In this document: positions 22,176 through 33,532 of the stretch, one piece after another
How positions within the stretch are numbered: position 1 is the first letter of the stretch
How the letters are laid out: each line of letters opens with the position of its first letter
Assembly: GCA_021209875.1 (NCBI GenBank)
Contig: JAGYVD010000010.1
Location: 2,480,001 to 2,544,000, forward strand
From: Rosellinia necatrix
Lineage: Eukaryota; Ascomycota; Sordariomycetes; Xylariales; Xylariaceae
Direction of reading: 5' to 3'
Length of the DNA stretch: 64,000 bases
Notes under the pieces: model-generated
Told to the model about the DNA's origin: nothing
Seen by the model: the letters and a program-made list of their open reading frames with translations, nothing else
Database searches by the model: none
Made by a program: the position numbers and the translations under genes

Positions 22176-25100
22176 GGTGGTGCCGCAAGAGTTCGTTTGG
22201 AAAAGCCAAATCCGTCGGGTTGGTGGTAGCGCCGTTGGTCCGGCTGGATCGGTCGCGCTGGAGGGGGGGAGGGAGGGGGGAGGAAAGCGGGCTTGAACCG
22301 GGCTTGAGGCGCTTTCTGTGTCGTGTTTCGTCGGTTCTGTCTCTTTCTTTCTTCCCTTTCTTTTTTTTTTTTTCTTCTCTTTTTTCTTTTTTTCCCTCGT
22401 CGGTTTCCCTCTCGAGCGCAACCGTTGGCTCAGGTCCCGATGTAGCCAAGAATGGAAAGTAAGGACACGAACAAAGAAGGAGGAGGAGGAGAAGAGGAAG
22501 AAGAGGAAGAAAAGAAAAGAAGAAAATCAAGCAAAACAGTTCCTATGCCTGCTACTGCAGGTGCTGCAGGTAAAGAGGTCAGGATTTAGGTTGACGAGAT
22601 AGATACAGTAGGTAGATAGATAGATGACAGGACCACAAGAAATCAGACCTGTCTGTCTGTACCTTGATCATCATTTTGGGGCCATCATTTGGCAGACATA
22701 GTGATGAGATGGAACTTGCCGCATGCAGCAGCTCAGAGACCGACAGGGGGGGCCGTTAGGGGGGGGAGGGGCCTGTATCGTCAGGGAGCCTGCCCCTACA
22801 CCTCCATCGAAGGGTCGGTGCAAGCACTGTCATCCTTTGTCCGTGTGGGCGTGGTTGTGGGGAGTGAGCTGTTCAGCCAAGCGTCAGGTCCCTACCTATC
22901 AGACCTTAGTGCATGCTTGGAAGGATGCAAACAGGGCGGTGCCACCACCGGTACCCAGGCACCTAGGGTCCCGGGTACCAGAGGACGAGTATCCCGCGCG
23001 CGCCGCGCGGGGTTACCCACATCGTATGTAGTACGTACATATGTGGGTTAGGTACAGGTAATTAACGGTACCTAGCGCAATGTGTCTGGAGTACCACCTC
23101 ACAAACAGGTTGGTACGATGCTGCTGTTATGCAAGTAAACTACCTGTAGTTACTTACTAGACATCCATAACCGAGGTAGCCGACACCACCACCGTTGTAC
23201 TGTAAGTACTTACTCAAGTAAGTGTTTATCGATCAGCCGACTGTCTATAAAATCATACTTACCAGATAACTACCTAGGTAGTCTTTAATTCATACTTATA
23301 AGCTTCTCGAGATGCTTATAAAGCTTGTGATCCATTGCGAAGTCAACGTTTGCTGGCCTTTTTTAATGATGTCTTTCTGTCGAGGGACGCGGTAAATTCC
23401 ATTTCGTGACGTGTTACGACGGTTACGCACAAGTAGTGTGTATGTGCATGTTGACTACGCCATGGCTAATACAGGTTAGTGTTGCCGAACAGGTAGTCCA
23501 GGCGGTCCAGGTATTCAAATCATACAGTAAGTGAGCGGCACAAGGTATTCATTTGCTGTACCATTCGTCAGGATTCGTCGGGCGCCTATCTAGACCAGGT
23601 AAAGCACGTATACTACGCACTCACCTTGACTAATGCCCGGCACATTCCTCTATATATAGATACTAGTCTCGGTAGAGTTTGCGACTCCTTCGGGTGATGG
23701 GCATTGGCATTGATATGCACCGGGGACAGGACGGGCGCAGGACAGAGGCGAACGAATTGCGACTCCTGACGACCTGACGATCCAGTGTGCATGGGACGGC
23801 CAGGATGGCCGGGACGGGTAGGGCCAGAGAGTTGCCTCGGTATGTACCTACAAGAGCATACCTAGTGTACACAGGACCTACCTAGGTACCTAGGTAGGTT
23901 ATGTGCACAGTAGCTAGGGGAAAAGCCAGGACGAACAGGTCAGGTACTCAAAAAGATACTGCTTGGCAAAACGTGGCATTGCGACCTCAAATGTAACCTT
24001 CTCATCCACTATGGAGCATCCAACTTCCAATAACCTCGGGCATAAACAGAAAACGGATGGGTTATCTCTGGATTAGATGAGTATTATATAACGAGCGCGA
24101 ACTGACGGGAACATCAGTGCATCGATTGTGTGCCATCCTGGGCGAATCCACCTATATATCCTTGTATTATAGAGGCACGGCGTATGCACATCAGGATTGG
24201 TGTAATCACCATGTTTCAACAAGAGAATAAACCGCCGTCGAGTAAATGCCATGGTAGTGTAGTGTAGAGTGTAGGTGGTGTAGTGTACATTGGAATAAAC
24301 GCAGATCATCTCAGGTACCTACCTACCTACGTACACTACCTACCTCTTCAGCTCTGGACCCACAAAGACGAGATGAGTTTAGCTTAGGTAAGCACCATGT
24401 ACAAAAACTCAAATATCCGACCAAATATAGGCTAGCGAATTGAAACTGCGTATTAAACGGGGCCGCCTACTTGTGACATATGTACCTACTACCTTAGCGT
24501 ACATACACACGACCTGGCTAACTAACTAACTACCTACCTCTTCATGAAAAATGCTGCGATAAATAGCCAACTTCACGATATACCACATCACCAAACAACA
24601 TCTGACCAACGTCTTACCTTCTCGACGCTCGTCCTCCTTGAGGAGTGTTGATCTCCATAGTACACTACAGATGCGACTACCTAGCACTGGTTCGAGAGTT
24701 ATAGAGCTATGCGTGCTAAGTACTTAGGTATTGGGTTTAAAAGGACGAAGCCGGGGAAGTTCACGTCAGATCCCCTTACGTGCCTACCAAGTACTCAGGA
24801 CAGGTAGTACAGCCCTATTTCTATCGGTAGTGCTTACTTATATTGATGAGATTATGTCCCGAACTCAGCCGTTTCCTCACAGCCTCCAAAGCGCCAGCTC
24901 ATCGGCTCAGCCCTATCAAAAGAAGAGGAAGGAATACCCTACTGGTTACCTACTGGCTGCTCTTAGAGACGCCATTGGGTCATGTTCCCATACCGGATAG
25001 GAATAGGTGAGCCGGTGGTGACCTTCCGGCACTGCAGTGATGTCTTTGTTAGTAATTCCCTCTGATGGCGTAGGTGTCGGCAGCTGGTGATCAGCTAGGA

Positions 25101-26440
25101 CGTATTGTACATAAATAGAATGTGAACTCGCACCGAGCTTAGAACAGCTTACCAGTACCAGATAAAAGGACATATGGCTTTCATACGCAGAGGCACGTAT
25201 TCGTGTCGTGTCGGCTCTATACATATACAACCTTGGTTCTATCGGCATGCATCCAGCATTAGTCAACTGGGTATGGAGGACACTTAGGAGGTGTACAAGG
25301 GGATAAGTAACACATATCCGTTCTCAATGCCCCTAGGTCACAAGACCGGGCTGCTCTCCCTAGCATTGAATGGCCATCACTCAAGCGATTTGTGATGACA
25401 TGTGACAGCTCGCGCCCCGGAATATTTTATTCAAGATTGGTCAGCCGAAGGGCATAACGGATACGTTGTATCCCGACTAGTATAAATACAATACCCGGCC
25501 GAATTCGCGGGGAACGCCCTCCGGACGGAGAAGGCCCATGAATTGTCGCGCCCGGTCCTATCTTCCAGCAACGCTTGGTCGACATCATTGATCATGAAAC
25601 AACCGGACTATCTCCTCGTTTTGAATTGGGAGCCACTGCGCGCAACGCTCCTTGAATAGTAACGCCTAGCCCGTCTATGGCTAGAGGAGGCACGTTCATG
25701 TCAGCCACGGCTGGAGACTAAACCAACCACTTCCCAGTGATCAGGCTCCCAATAATCGCAAGCTAATGCAATTTATAGAGTAGATCGGCCAACTTGAACG
25801 CATAGCGCGTCAATAGATGAACCAGCAACCCGTGAGCGCAGGGGTTGATGGGGTGCTGGTAGCGAGGGGCTTTGACGTATTGACGGGGAAAGCTTCGAGT
25901 CTCCGGTAGGAGGGGCGTTCCTATTCAAAGAGTGAGGAGATTTCATTCGCATCCATTGCGGTAGGCTTGGGATCTGGCTTGGTTGAAGAGGAGGGTTGAA
26001 GAGTAACCAGTTGAGGGCAAAGCCGATCCGAAGCCTTTGGAGCCTATGTGATTTGCTCCCGTAGCATAGCAGATCACCGAAGGATACAAGGATCAAACTG
26101 TTTGGCCGCCCGTGAATGGCTCTCTTTGCTGTCACATTTGGGGACTGCGAGGGTAGCAGACTATATCAGATTAGTTCTGGTGCCTTGAGTAAGTAGAAGA
26201 GTTTACGCTGTTCTTTCAGCTCCACCATCAGAATCATAAAGTCGTGGGTAAATGGGGGGTGGTGGTATTCCATACTATTAGTGTTATCCTATTGTCCTTG
26301 ACAAACCTTTTCTTTCCCGCACCCTCTCCGACGCATAAGCCATTTTCGTAAAACAGGAAAGTCATAAAATACCCATTAACTCTTCCGGGAATCCCTCAAA
26401 ACAATATCCTTACAACCATCCTTATAACCAGCATGAAAAA
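22176..26440. other. 4.3-kb gene-poor region with palindromic tracts
   Basis: AT-rich, with many ACCTAGGT-type palindromes and CTAC/GTAG tracts (near 23270, 23875-23900, 24312-24345, 24520-24540). No gene, tRNA or transposase remnant recognised. Some TF promoter lies at its left end. Confidence 0.45.
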
Positions 26441-28873
26441 TCAGATCTTTTGTGCGTACGATACGTCTTTCCGTCGATGCTCCAGTTGTGCAAAATAGAA
26501 TAGTTGCCCCAACATATGAATCTTCTTCCTGTCGACCTTTTTCGACGCCGTCCTCGGCAGCCAAGACATGAGGACAAATCTTGTGGGCATCATGTAGTGC
26601 GGAAGCGACTGTGCGATAGAATCTCGGATTTCTCGAATCTTTTTGCATGCGAAGGCGTCTGTGGCGGCGTCCTTTAGGAGGGGTACCGCGTTTGGCGTGG
26701 GCGGTGTGCTGTCAGGATGGCCATCGAGATAGATTAGAGCGGCTAGGCTTGGTTCATCCTGGCCATTGATAATCCCCAGCAAATCAACGATGATGTTGTC
26801 GTCCTTGGAGAGGCACTTCTTGGCTTGGTGTTCCACCTCCAGTGCATCAATCCTGCATCCATCCAACTTCAGGATGGTGTCCTTGCGGCCGAGATATGTG
26901 ATGGTGCCGTCATGATTGAGTCTCCCAAGGTCTCCCGACCTGTATATCCGCGTGTGGGTTCTGTTTGGGTGCATCTTGATCAACCAAGGAGGGGTGGCTT
27001 TCAAGAATCCGGCTTCTGTTCGTCGCGTCGCCGTATCATCAAGGTATCCGCGAGAGAGATGGGGACCTTCCACCATGATCTCGCCCACTGCCCCAATCGG
27101 CATCAACTTATTAGGTGTTGATGGGTCGACGAGCCATATCGTTCCCGTCGAGGGGCGTCCGACCTTGGCGCCACCGACGGGATCAAGCTTGGTGTTCAGG
27201 GCACAACATATGGCTACTTCTCCCATGCCGTATTGGTTGACTAACTTCGTCGTCGTGTTCTTCCACTTGGCGACGAGTTCCTTAGGAAGAGGCTCACCTC
27301 CGACACATAACGTCTTGAGATGGGGGATATCTCGGGGTTCTAGCTTGATAGCCACGGTAGGCGTCAAGAAGATAGTATCGGCAGCCATCGAATTGATTTC
27401 ACGTGTCAGGTCATGAATTGTCTTCATCGGCCCGGGAACGCAGCAGCAGCCTCCCAGAACTAAAGGAACCAAGAACTCCAAGTTACTTATGTCGAAGGCA
27501 TAGTCATCAAACTGGAAGAACCTCGTACGCGAATCGAGCTGAAGGTCTCGAGCGTAATTCTTGATAGCAGAGGCATAGCCTTTGTGACTCTGAATGATCC
27601 CCTTGGGCGTGCCGGTACTGCCGGAGGTGAAGAGAACAAGACACGCACTGTCAGGTTGGACCGTCTGACAATCCCGAGACCCCGCCGGTAGGCCTCGTAA
27701 CCACGTTGGAGATAGTTCGATCAACGTCGGGACTATGCCTTGGAACCGTTCAACATGACACGGGTCGGTAAGTAGGATGTGAGTTTTGGTCCGAGCTATC
27801 ACGGACTCTAGGTATACAGGGGGGTCGCTGGCAAAGACTGATATGTAAGCCCCCCCTGCCCGCAAGATAGCCAGACGTGCGACAATAGCCCAGGTCGACT
27901 TCTCGAAGCAGCTCAACACGAAAACTTCGGGCCCAACCCCTAACCCCATCAGGAGGTTTGCGAGCCGAAGCGAAAGATCGTCCAACTCCCTATACGTTAA
28001 ATTCCCGTCCCAAGAGCAGATGGCCATCTCATCGGGCCGTAGACGACATTGCTCCAAGATCAGGTCATGCAAACAACTATCGACAGGCACAGGATCCATG
28101 CCTGTCCAGCTCTGGATCTTGTCCCGATCGTCATATGGACATGGGTCTATCTCCCGGAGCAGTGTATGTTGTGAGGAAATCCCAACCTGGGAGTATATCT
28201 GCTGAAAGGTACGCAGGATACTCGTTGCCATCTCGGTGCTAGTGTGAGACCGATTATACACAAGTTGGATCGAGGTATGTGAAGACCCGGCTAATAGTTG
28301 AACATCCGCCTAGTGCGCCGTTAGTTTCGTCCAACGTCTCTGTGGCTGATCTCCGTCTGACCCCAGCTAGCACGTACCTCGAAATTGACGAAACCAGAAT
28401 CATTTTCGGCTTTCCTAATGTAGATACCGGTATTGCAGTGATGATAAGATGACCGTTGATGAGCAACGCCGATGTCGTGGCCCTCAACCACAACATCGGG
28501 GTCTAGTTGGCACCTGTCAAGTCGCTGTAATAATGACCAGATCGACTCGGTGGGATCAACACGAGTATAATACTGGACTGTGTTGTCCTCATTTCCCGCC
28601 CCCGTCTTTGTCTGGGTCAGAGGGACCAGAGTACTTGAAACATATGACATCGGCCACAATGAAGCATTGTAGGGTTAAAATCCAACAAGCCTTTAAGATC
28701 GAGGGGAATGAAGCATCCGAGAGAGCGAATTCAGGACTCTGTTGATCAACGAGATCAACATCTACACTGACGGTGTCTCTTCCCGTAGCAGCAAAGTCGA
28801 CACTGGAAGGCGGTAGGATACAGTTCGAACGATCGAGCCGAGTGGCCTGGTCTCGCTCACCAACGTCAGCCAT
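26441..28873 (-). CDS. NRPS-like protein: partial condensation + adenylation domain
   Basis: A predicted 787-residue protein. Residues 1-210 resemble the second half of a fungal condensation domain (SILKACWILTLQCFIVADVI, then a segment with GHDIGVAHQ and CNTGIYIRK) but lack the HHxxxDG half. The rest is a complete adenylation domain: A3 LFTSGSTGTPKG, A4-like FDDYAFDISNLEF, A5 NQYGMGE, A7 YRSGDLGRL, A8 GRKDTILKLDGCRID and A10 LPRTASKKVDRKK with its lysine. It should activate a carboxylic substrate as an adenylate, but no carrier-protein (T) domain or release domain follows. One intron, 28310-28377. In exon 1 the frame is broken at a 5-nt run (28599-28603); removing one base restores it and gives 495 nt. 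It could be a remnant of a larger NRPS, or act with a partner carrier protein. Divergent from the tyrosinase gene. Confidence 0.75.
28599..28603 (-). other. Probable +1 homopolymer indel in NRPS-like gene
   Basis: Reading straight through gives a stop shortly after; dropping one base in the run joins PSDPDKDG to AGNEDNTVQYYTRVDP, which continues the condensation fold in frame to the intron donor. Confidence 0.6.
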
Positions 28874-30373
28874 CTCAAACACAATTTGATGATGTTATAT
28901 ATTAATGAGATAATAGCGATGACTAGATTGATGAGATGGCTGAATAAACTGAGGCAAAAAAAAGAGAGTCAAATCCCATGACACACTCACGTAGCTGGCG
29001 TGTTCAAGGATACTTAACTACGCGCTCATCAACATTACCTACGAAGAGGATACATGAGATAATCTGGTCTGTTGTTGCAACGCGCTTAACCGACAAGCAG
29101 GACTAGCCGTGTTTTTTTTTTTTTTTTTCTCTCGTCAAGTTAGGCATAATTTCGAGGGAACGGACCCAAAACAATAGGCAGTGTGGATAGCCACCTTCTC
29201 ACGACATTACTGTCCTCAGGCTCCGCGGCGTTAGTCCATCGGGCACTGTATGGAGAATTATACTCACCGTCTCTTCTAAAGCTTTCATTAGTTGCTCGAT
29301 GTCAAACTTAAGGCTGAGACATGATAGGTAGACCAGGCATAGTGACGCCAAGCGTTCCCGTTCCGAGACGCGATTACGAACAAGGACCACGGGAAGTCTT
29401 GTCGATCCCCAACATTTCTCATCCCCAAATGCATCCAGCAAGTACTATTCATCACGATTTGAGTTGTGATCAACTCTCAGTCGAAGCGTGGTATACATGT
29501 CATGTAGTAGCCCGTGAAATGTCCAGCGCCAGTATTACTCACTAGTGAGGTAATAGCTAGCCGCAAACTCTAGGCGCATATTCAGCTCGCACTATTCCGG
29601 GAAAGCCCTAAAAGGACTACCGTCTTGTACGGATTCGGAAGACAGGGGCCGCCAGGGGGGAGGGCGAGGGGACTTTGAACGTCCGTATTGGCCACCCCAG
29701 TCACATCCGAGGCCGTTCGTGGAATGACGGGCTTTGCTCAGAGATGTGGCAAGCCAATGAATGCCCTCTGATCGCTGCTTTTCTCCTCCTCGCGGATATG
29801 GTACCGGCGCAATACTAGCTATGCCAGTATACGTGCGAGTCATGGAGCGGGATCATATCACAATGCATAAGAAGCACACAACGCTGCATGGCACAACGCG
29901 GGGTTTCATCAATATTGTTCTGCACCTCCCTCCCCGCCTGAATATGGCATCGGCTTTTCCGGAGGCCAGCGTATAATATAGAGGCGGGTTAGGCGCCAAG
30001 GCGTCGACATCGGGAGGGGTTTCGGGGTCTCTCTGACGTCGTTGTCGCGGCGAAGTACGCGCCTGACATGAAGCAGCTGAACAATCTATACCGTTGCTAC
30101 CCTACCACGAATGTAACCTGCAACCTTCATCATGCCCATCAACCCGCGAACTCGGGCTGTCCCTGTGTGCTCCTAAGCTGTGACTATACAGTCCGCAATT
30201 CCTCCTGCCATTTTGCTTTTTCTCTTATGTCTCCTCTGACCACGCCATCACCGATCTTGAGCTCGTCTTTCTCGAATCCATCAGTTTCCATCAGTGCCCA
30301 TCAGTGCCCATCAGTTTCCATCAGTGTTCATCAGTAACCATCAGTGACCATCAGTGACCATCAGTGAACCATC
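28874..30373. promoter_or_regulatory. Shared divergent upstream region NRPS-like / tyrosinase
   Basis: 1.5 kb between the divergent starts, a natural place for co-regulation of the cluster. It includes a T16 run near 29112 and nine decamer repeats next to the tyrosinase start. No coding region seen. Confidence 0.4.
30281..30370 (+). repeat. Nine tandem decamers abutting the tyrosinase ATG
   Basis: Exact 10-nt periodicity of TCAGTNNCCA-type units (TCAGTTTCCA, TCAGTGCCCA twice, TCAGTGACCA twice and variants), ending three bases before the start codon. They lie in the probable 5' leader and contain no ATG. Confidence 0.9.
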
Positions 30374-33197
30374 ATGGATTACTCCTATTATCCTATCACG
30401 GGAATTAAAGAGGGCTGGGGTCCTAACGGGAAAGTTCCGGCCAGGCGGGATTTCGATGAATGGAGTACGAGCAAGAATGAGACAGACAGAACTCAGTTCA
30501 TCCTCTACCTGCTAGCTCTCAAGAGATTTCAAGCCGTTGACCCGGCCAAACGAGACTCGTACTTTCAAATTGCAGGTGGGAGACGCAAGGCTCGAAAGAA
30601 GTGACATCGGCCTAACAATCTCATAGGCATACATGGCTATCCCTATATCCCCTGGGATGAACCGTCAACCACGCAGAAGGAAATTGGCAGGAAGGGATAT
30701 TGCGTCCATGCAAACAACTTATTCCCCCCCTGGCATAGGCCCTATATGCTTCTCTACGAGGCACGTATTGTTATCTATTTTCTACTCGCTAGCTTCTTGG
30801 ACCTTTTGCTCATCATGACTCATCTAGCAACGTCTCTACGAGATCATGGTGAACGAAATCATCCCCCGATATCCAAATTATAAGAATAAATATCTTGAGG
30901 CTGCTCGGACTTGGCGTCTCCCATTCTGGGACTGGGCTAAGAACCCCAAAATGCCTCTTTATGTTCGTTACAAGTCGCTTGAGATCGAGTTTGGTGGCGA
31001 GCCAAAGGTCGTTATATCAAACCCCCTCTACCAATTCCGGATGCCCAATGATAAAAAGATGAAAGTCTACGGGGTAGGATCCATAGTAAACTTTGACGGC
31101 GGCAAACCTCTTGAGGTAGGTTCACACCCCGCTCATAAACATCGGCACACTAATACTCTACTATTTCTAGTATGGGGAGTGCATTGCCACCAGCCGCTGC
31201 CCGACCGAAAAGGAGAGAGATGATCCCGAAGTCTGGGCAAACGGAGTCGTCCACGACGACGTGGCAGATAGATTGATGGCCGAACACTCATCTGTCACGG
31301 ATGAGTCGTACGGGTCGGCTGCGGAGCTAGTCTATCGACTACTAACCTATCCGATGAACTATCCGCACTTTGCCACCCTCGCTAGAGATGAGACGGCTGC
31401 GAGTGCCGGGGCTAGTACCTCGAAGGTCACGAACGACATCAACATGGAGTTCATACACAACAACATCCACTACTGGGTCGGTGGGAATGGCGGCCACATG
31501 TCCCAGATCCCGGTCGCGACGTTCGATCCGACCTTCTGGCTGCACCACTGGTGAGATCTCTTCTGTCGTGTTTACCTGGATCCTGCTGACCTGGATCCCA
31601 ATTGATGTAGCAACATTGATCGTTTGTTTGCCATATGGCAGACTCTGAACCCGGACAAGTGGTTTGAGACGGATATCCAGAGATTTTTCGATCAGAAGAT
31701 CGTTGGCAGCGGTACGTTGATCACTAACAAGACGCCTCTGCGCCCATTCCACAAGGATACCACGGGTACGCTGTGGACGCCAGACGATACTCGTGACTGG
31801 TTCAAGCTCGGCTACACATACCCAGAGCTTGCTTCTGGAAAGGAGACACCCGCCCAACTCCTTAAGATGGTCAACGACAACTATGGTATGACCCGTAAGG
31901 AAGCACTGATGCTGGCTCAGAGCGCGAGTACGCTGCCTCCAGGGATAGAGCTGATCGACGACGGAGGGGCGAAGATGTACGACTACGCTCTAAGCATTAA
32001 ATATTCGAAGTATGACCCCCTCCCCCCCATCTCGCACCATTATTCATTGGTCGTTCGATATCGCTGATACCCACGGTCTTCTAGGTTTGCTCTGAACGGC
32101 AGTCCCTTTAACATCGAGGTCTTCCTGCGACCGGAAGGAGAAACAACAAACGAGTTCCGCACCGAAGACTTCGTCACCAACGTATTCAACTTTAGCCAGT
32201 CGCCCGAAAACGAAGACGGCGTCGAAGTTTGTAGCAATTGCAAAGACGGACAGGCCCAAAATGTGCAAGCGACGGCTTACATACCCATGACGTCTTATAT
32301 TCTCAAGATGTTCAAGCAGCAACAGATAGACAGCCTCGAGCCGCTGACAGTCGAGAAAGTACTGGCTAGGATGTATTGGAGAATCGTGGATATTGTCAGT
32401 CTTCGCGTGTAAGGCGGGCGGGAAGGGAATTCTCAGCTAACATGCTCGAGTAGGGCGGCGCCGTCATCCCGGAGGAGGAATGGAAGGACACGATGAACCT
32501 TGACCTTTCTGTCTCTCAGACCCAGATGTCATACAGTACCAATCCTACCATCCCGACGACGTTTCCGGACCCCGAGATTATACCTAACCTGGGAACAAGT
32601 CAAAATGATACCCCGGCGTAAGTCATTCAACCGCCGCCCGCCGCCGCCTCCTAATCCAAGGCCGGGTGATTCGAACTAATCTCGCTACACAGGGGTGTTG
32701 GCAATACAATCACCGTCGCCAAGATCAACAAGCTCTCGGAAGAGGTGGCCGTCGGGGGTTCCATACTGTTCAAATCGCCGACGATGAACCAGACGAAGCC
32801 CTCCCGCGAGACCGGCACGGGCATCGCGCTCCTCAGCCGGGACCCGGCCAGCTCGGCCGACCCGCTCGACACGGAGAACTACGACATCGTGCTCTCGATG
32901 GTGATCAAGAACACGCGCCGGGTGGTGCAGTGCAACCACAAGCTGGCCGGGAAGGGCTACAACCTGATCTCCGAGTTCGCGCCGAGCCCCTGGTTCGGCG
33001 ACCAGCCCCAGATCAGGGTCGACGTCAAGGAGGGCCAGTTCGAGATCTACGTCGACGGCCGCAAGGCCCACACGTACCCGCGGTCCATCAAGAAGAACAT
33101 CACCCACGTCCACTACTACAGCGCCCCGTCGCGCGCCGAGCCCGTCATGGCGAGGGAGATCATGGCCAACACGTACAAGGATACGGCCGGGATGTAG
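30374..33197 (+). CDS. Tyrosinase (type-3 copper) with galectin-like C-terminal domain
   Basis: A 793-residue polyphenol oxidase, expected to hydroxylate phenols and oxidise catechols. Copper-A ligands: His70 (IHGYPYIPW), His95 in CVH (with Cys93, the usual thioether pair) and His104 in [13 protein letters not shown]. Copper-B: His304 and His308 (HNNIHYW) and the [14 protein letters not shown] block. The tyrosinase C-domain follows ([21 protein letters not shown]). No signal peptide. Seven introns: 30576-30626, 30761-30827 (GC-AG), 31116-31170, 31551-31610, 32010-32084, 32395-32453 and 32618-32692; exons sum to 2382 nt. The last exon encodes about 165 further residues that look galectin-like: [27 protein letters not shown] and [19 protein letters not shown]. 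Its third positions are much more G/C-rich than the preceding exons. It sits between NRPS-like and PLP-enzyme genes, suggesting a role in a metabolite pathway. Confidence 0.88.
30761..30827 (+). other. GC-AG intron in tyrosinase
   Basis: Only a GCACGT donor joins LLYE to QRLYEIM in the conserved tyrosinase frame; the acceptor is CATCTAG with a TGACTCA branch-like site. The only nearby GT donor gives a wrong frame. Confidence 0.75.
32693..33197 (+). other. Galectin-like C-terminal extension (domain)
   Basis: Beta-strand-rich segment after the tyrosinase C-domain. Spacing of [15 protein letters not shown] and [17 protein letters not shown] matches the galectin jelly-roll strands; the sugar-stacking Trp position appears to be Tyr. 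Assignment is by eye. Confidence 0.5.
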
Positions 33198-33532
33198 CGT
33201 ACACAAGTGCCTAGCGAGATGAGGGCGAAGCGAGCGAGCAAGCGAACTGTCTACGCTGCATTACACTAGCATGGCTGTGCCGATACCGCGTCTGCCTCTT
33301 CTTGGCGGTACGAAAGAGGAAATGATTTTCATTCAACTCATTTTCGCAGTAGTGTATGTACACCGACAGTAGTCTCATAGCTCTCATCCACATCTTGCTC
33401 TGGCTTGCTTGGCCGGCCTCGGGAGGTCATCTCGAGAGCTTGGGTCCGTGATGAGTTACGATTTCACGCCATCTGCTCATAAACAGTATCTATCTATCAA
33501 AACTAGTCTATCCATCTACATTCTAGTCTGTT
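33198..33532. other. Convergent 3' region tyrosinase / PLP enzyme
   Basis: 335 bases between two stop codons; no gene or hairpin of note seen. Confidence 0.5.

Noticed and set aside
22689..23051. Plus-strand open frame of 120 codons
   Set aside because: Composition is not protein-like, no homology or splice partners; lies in repeat-rich DNA.
30281..30370. Decamer array considered as CRISPR-like
   Set aside because: Contiguous 10-nt units without spacers, in a eukaryotic 5' leader; a simple tandem repeat.
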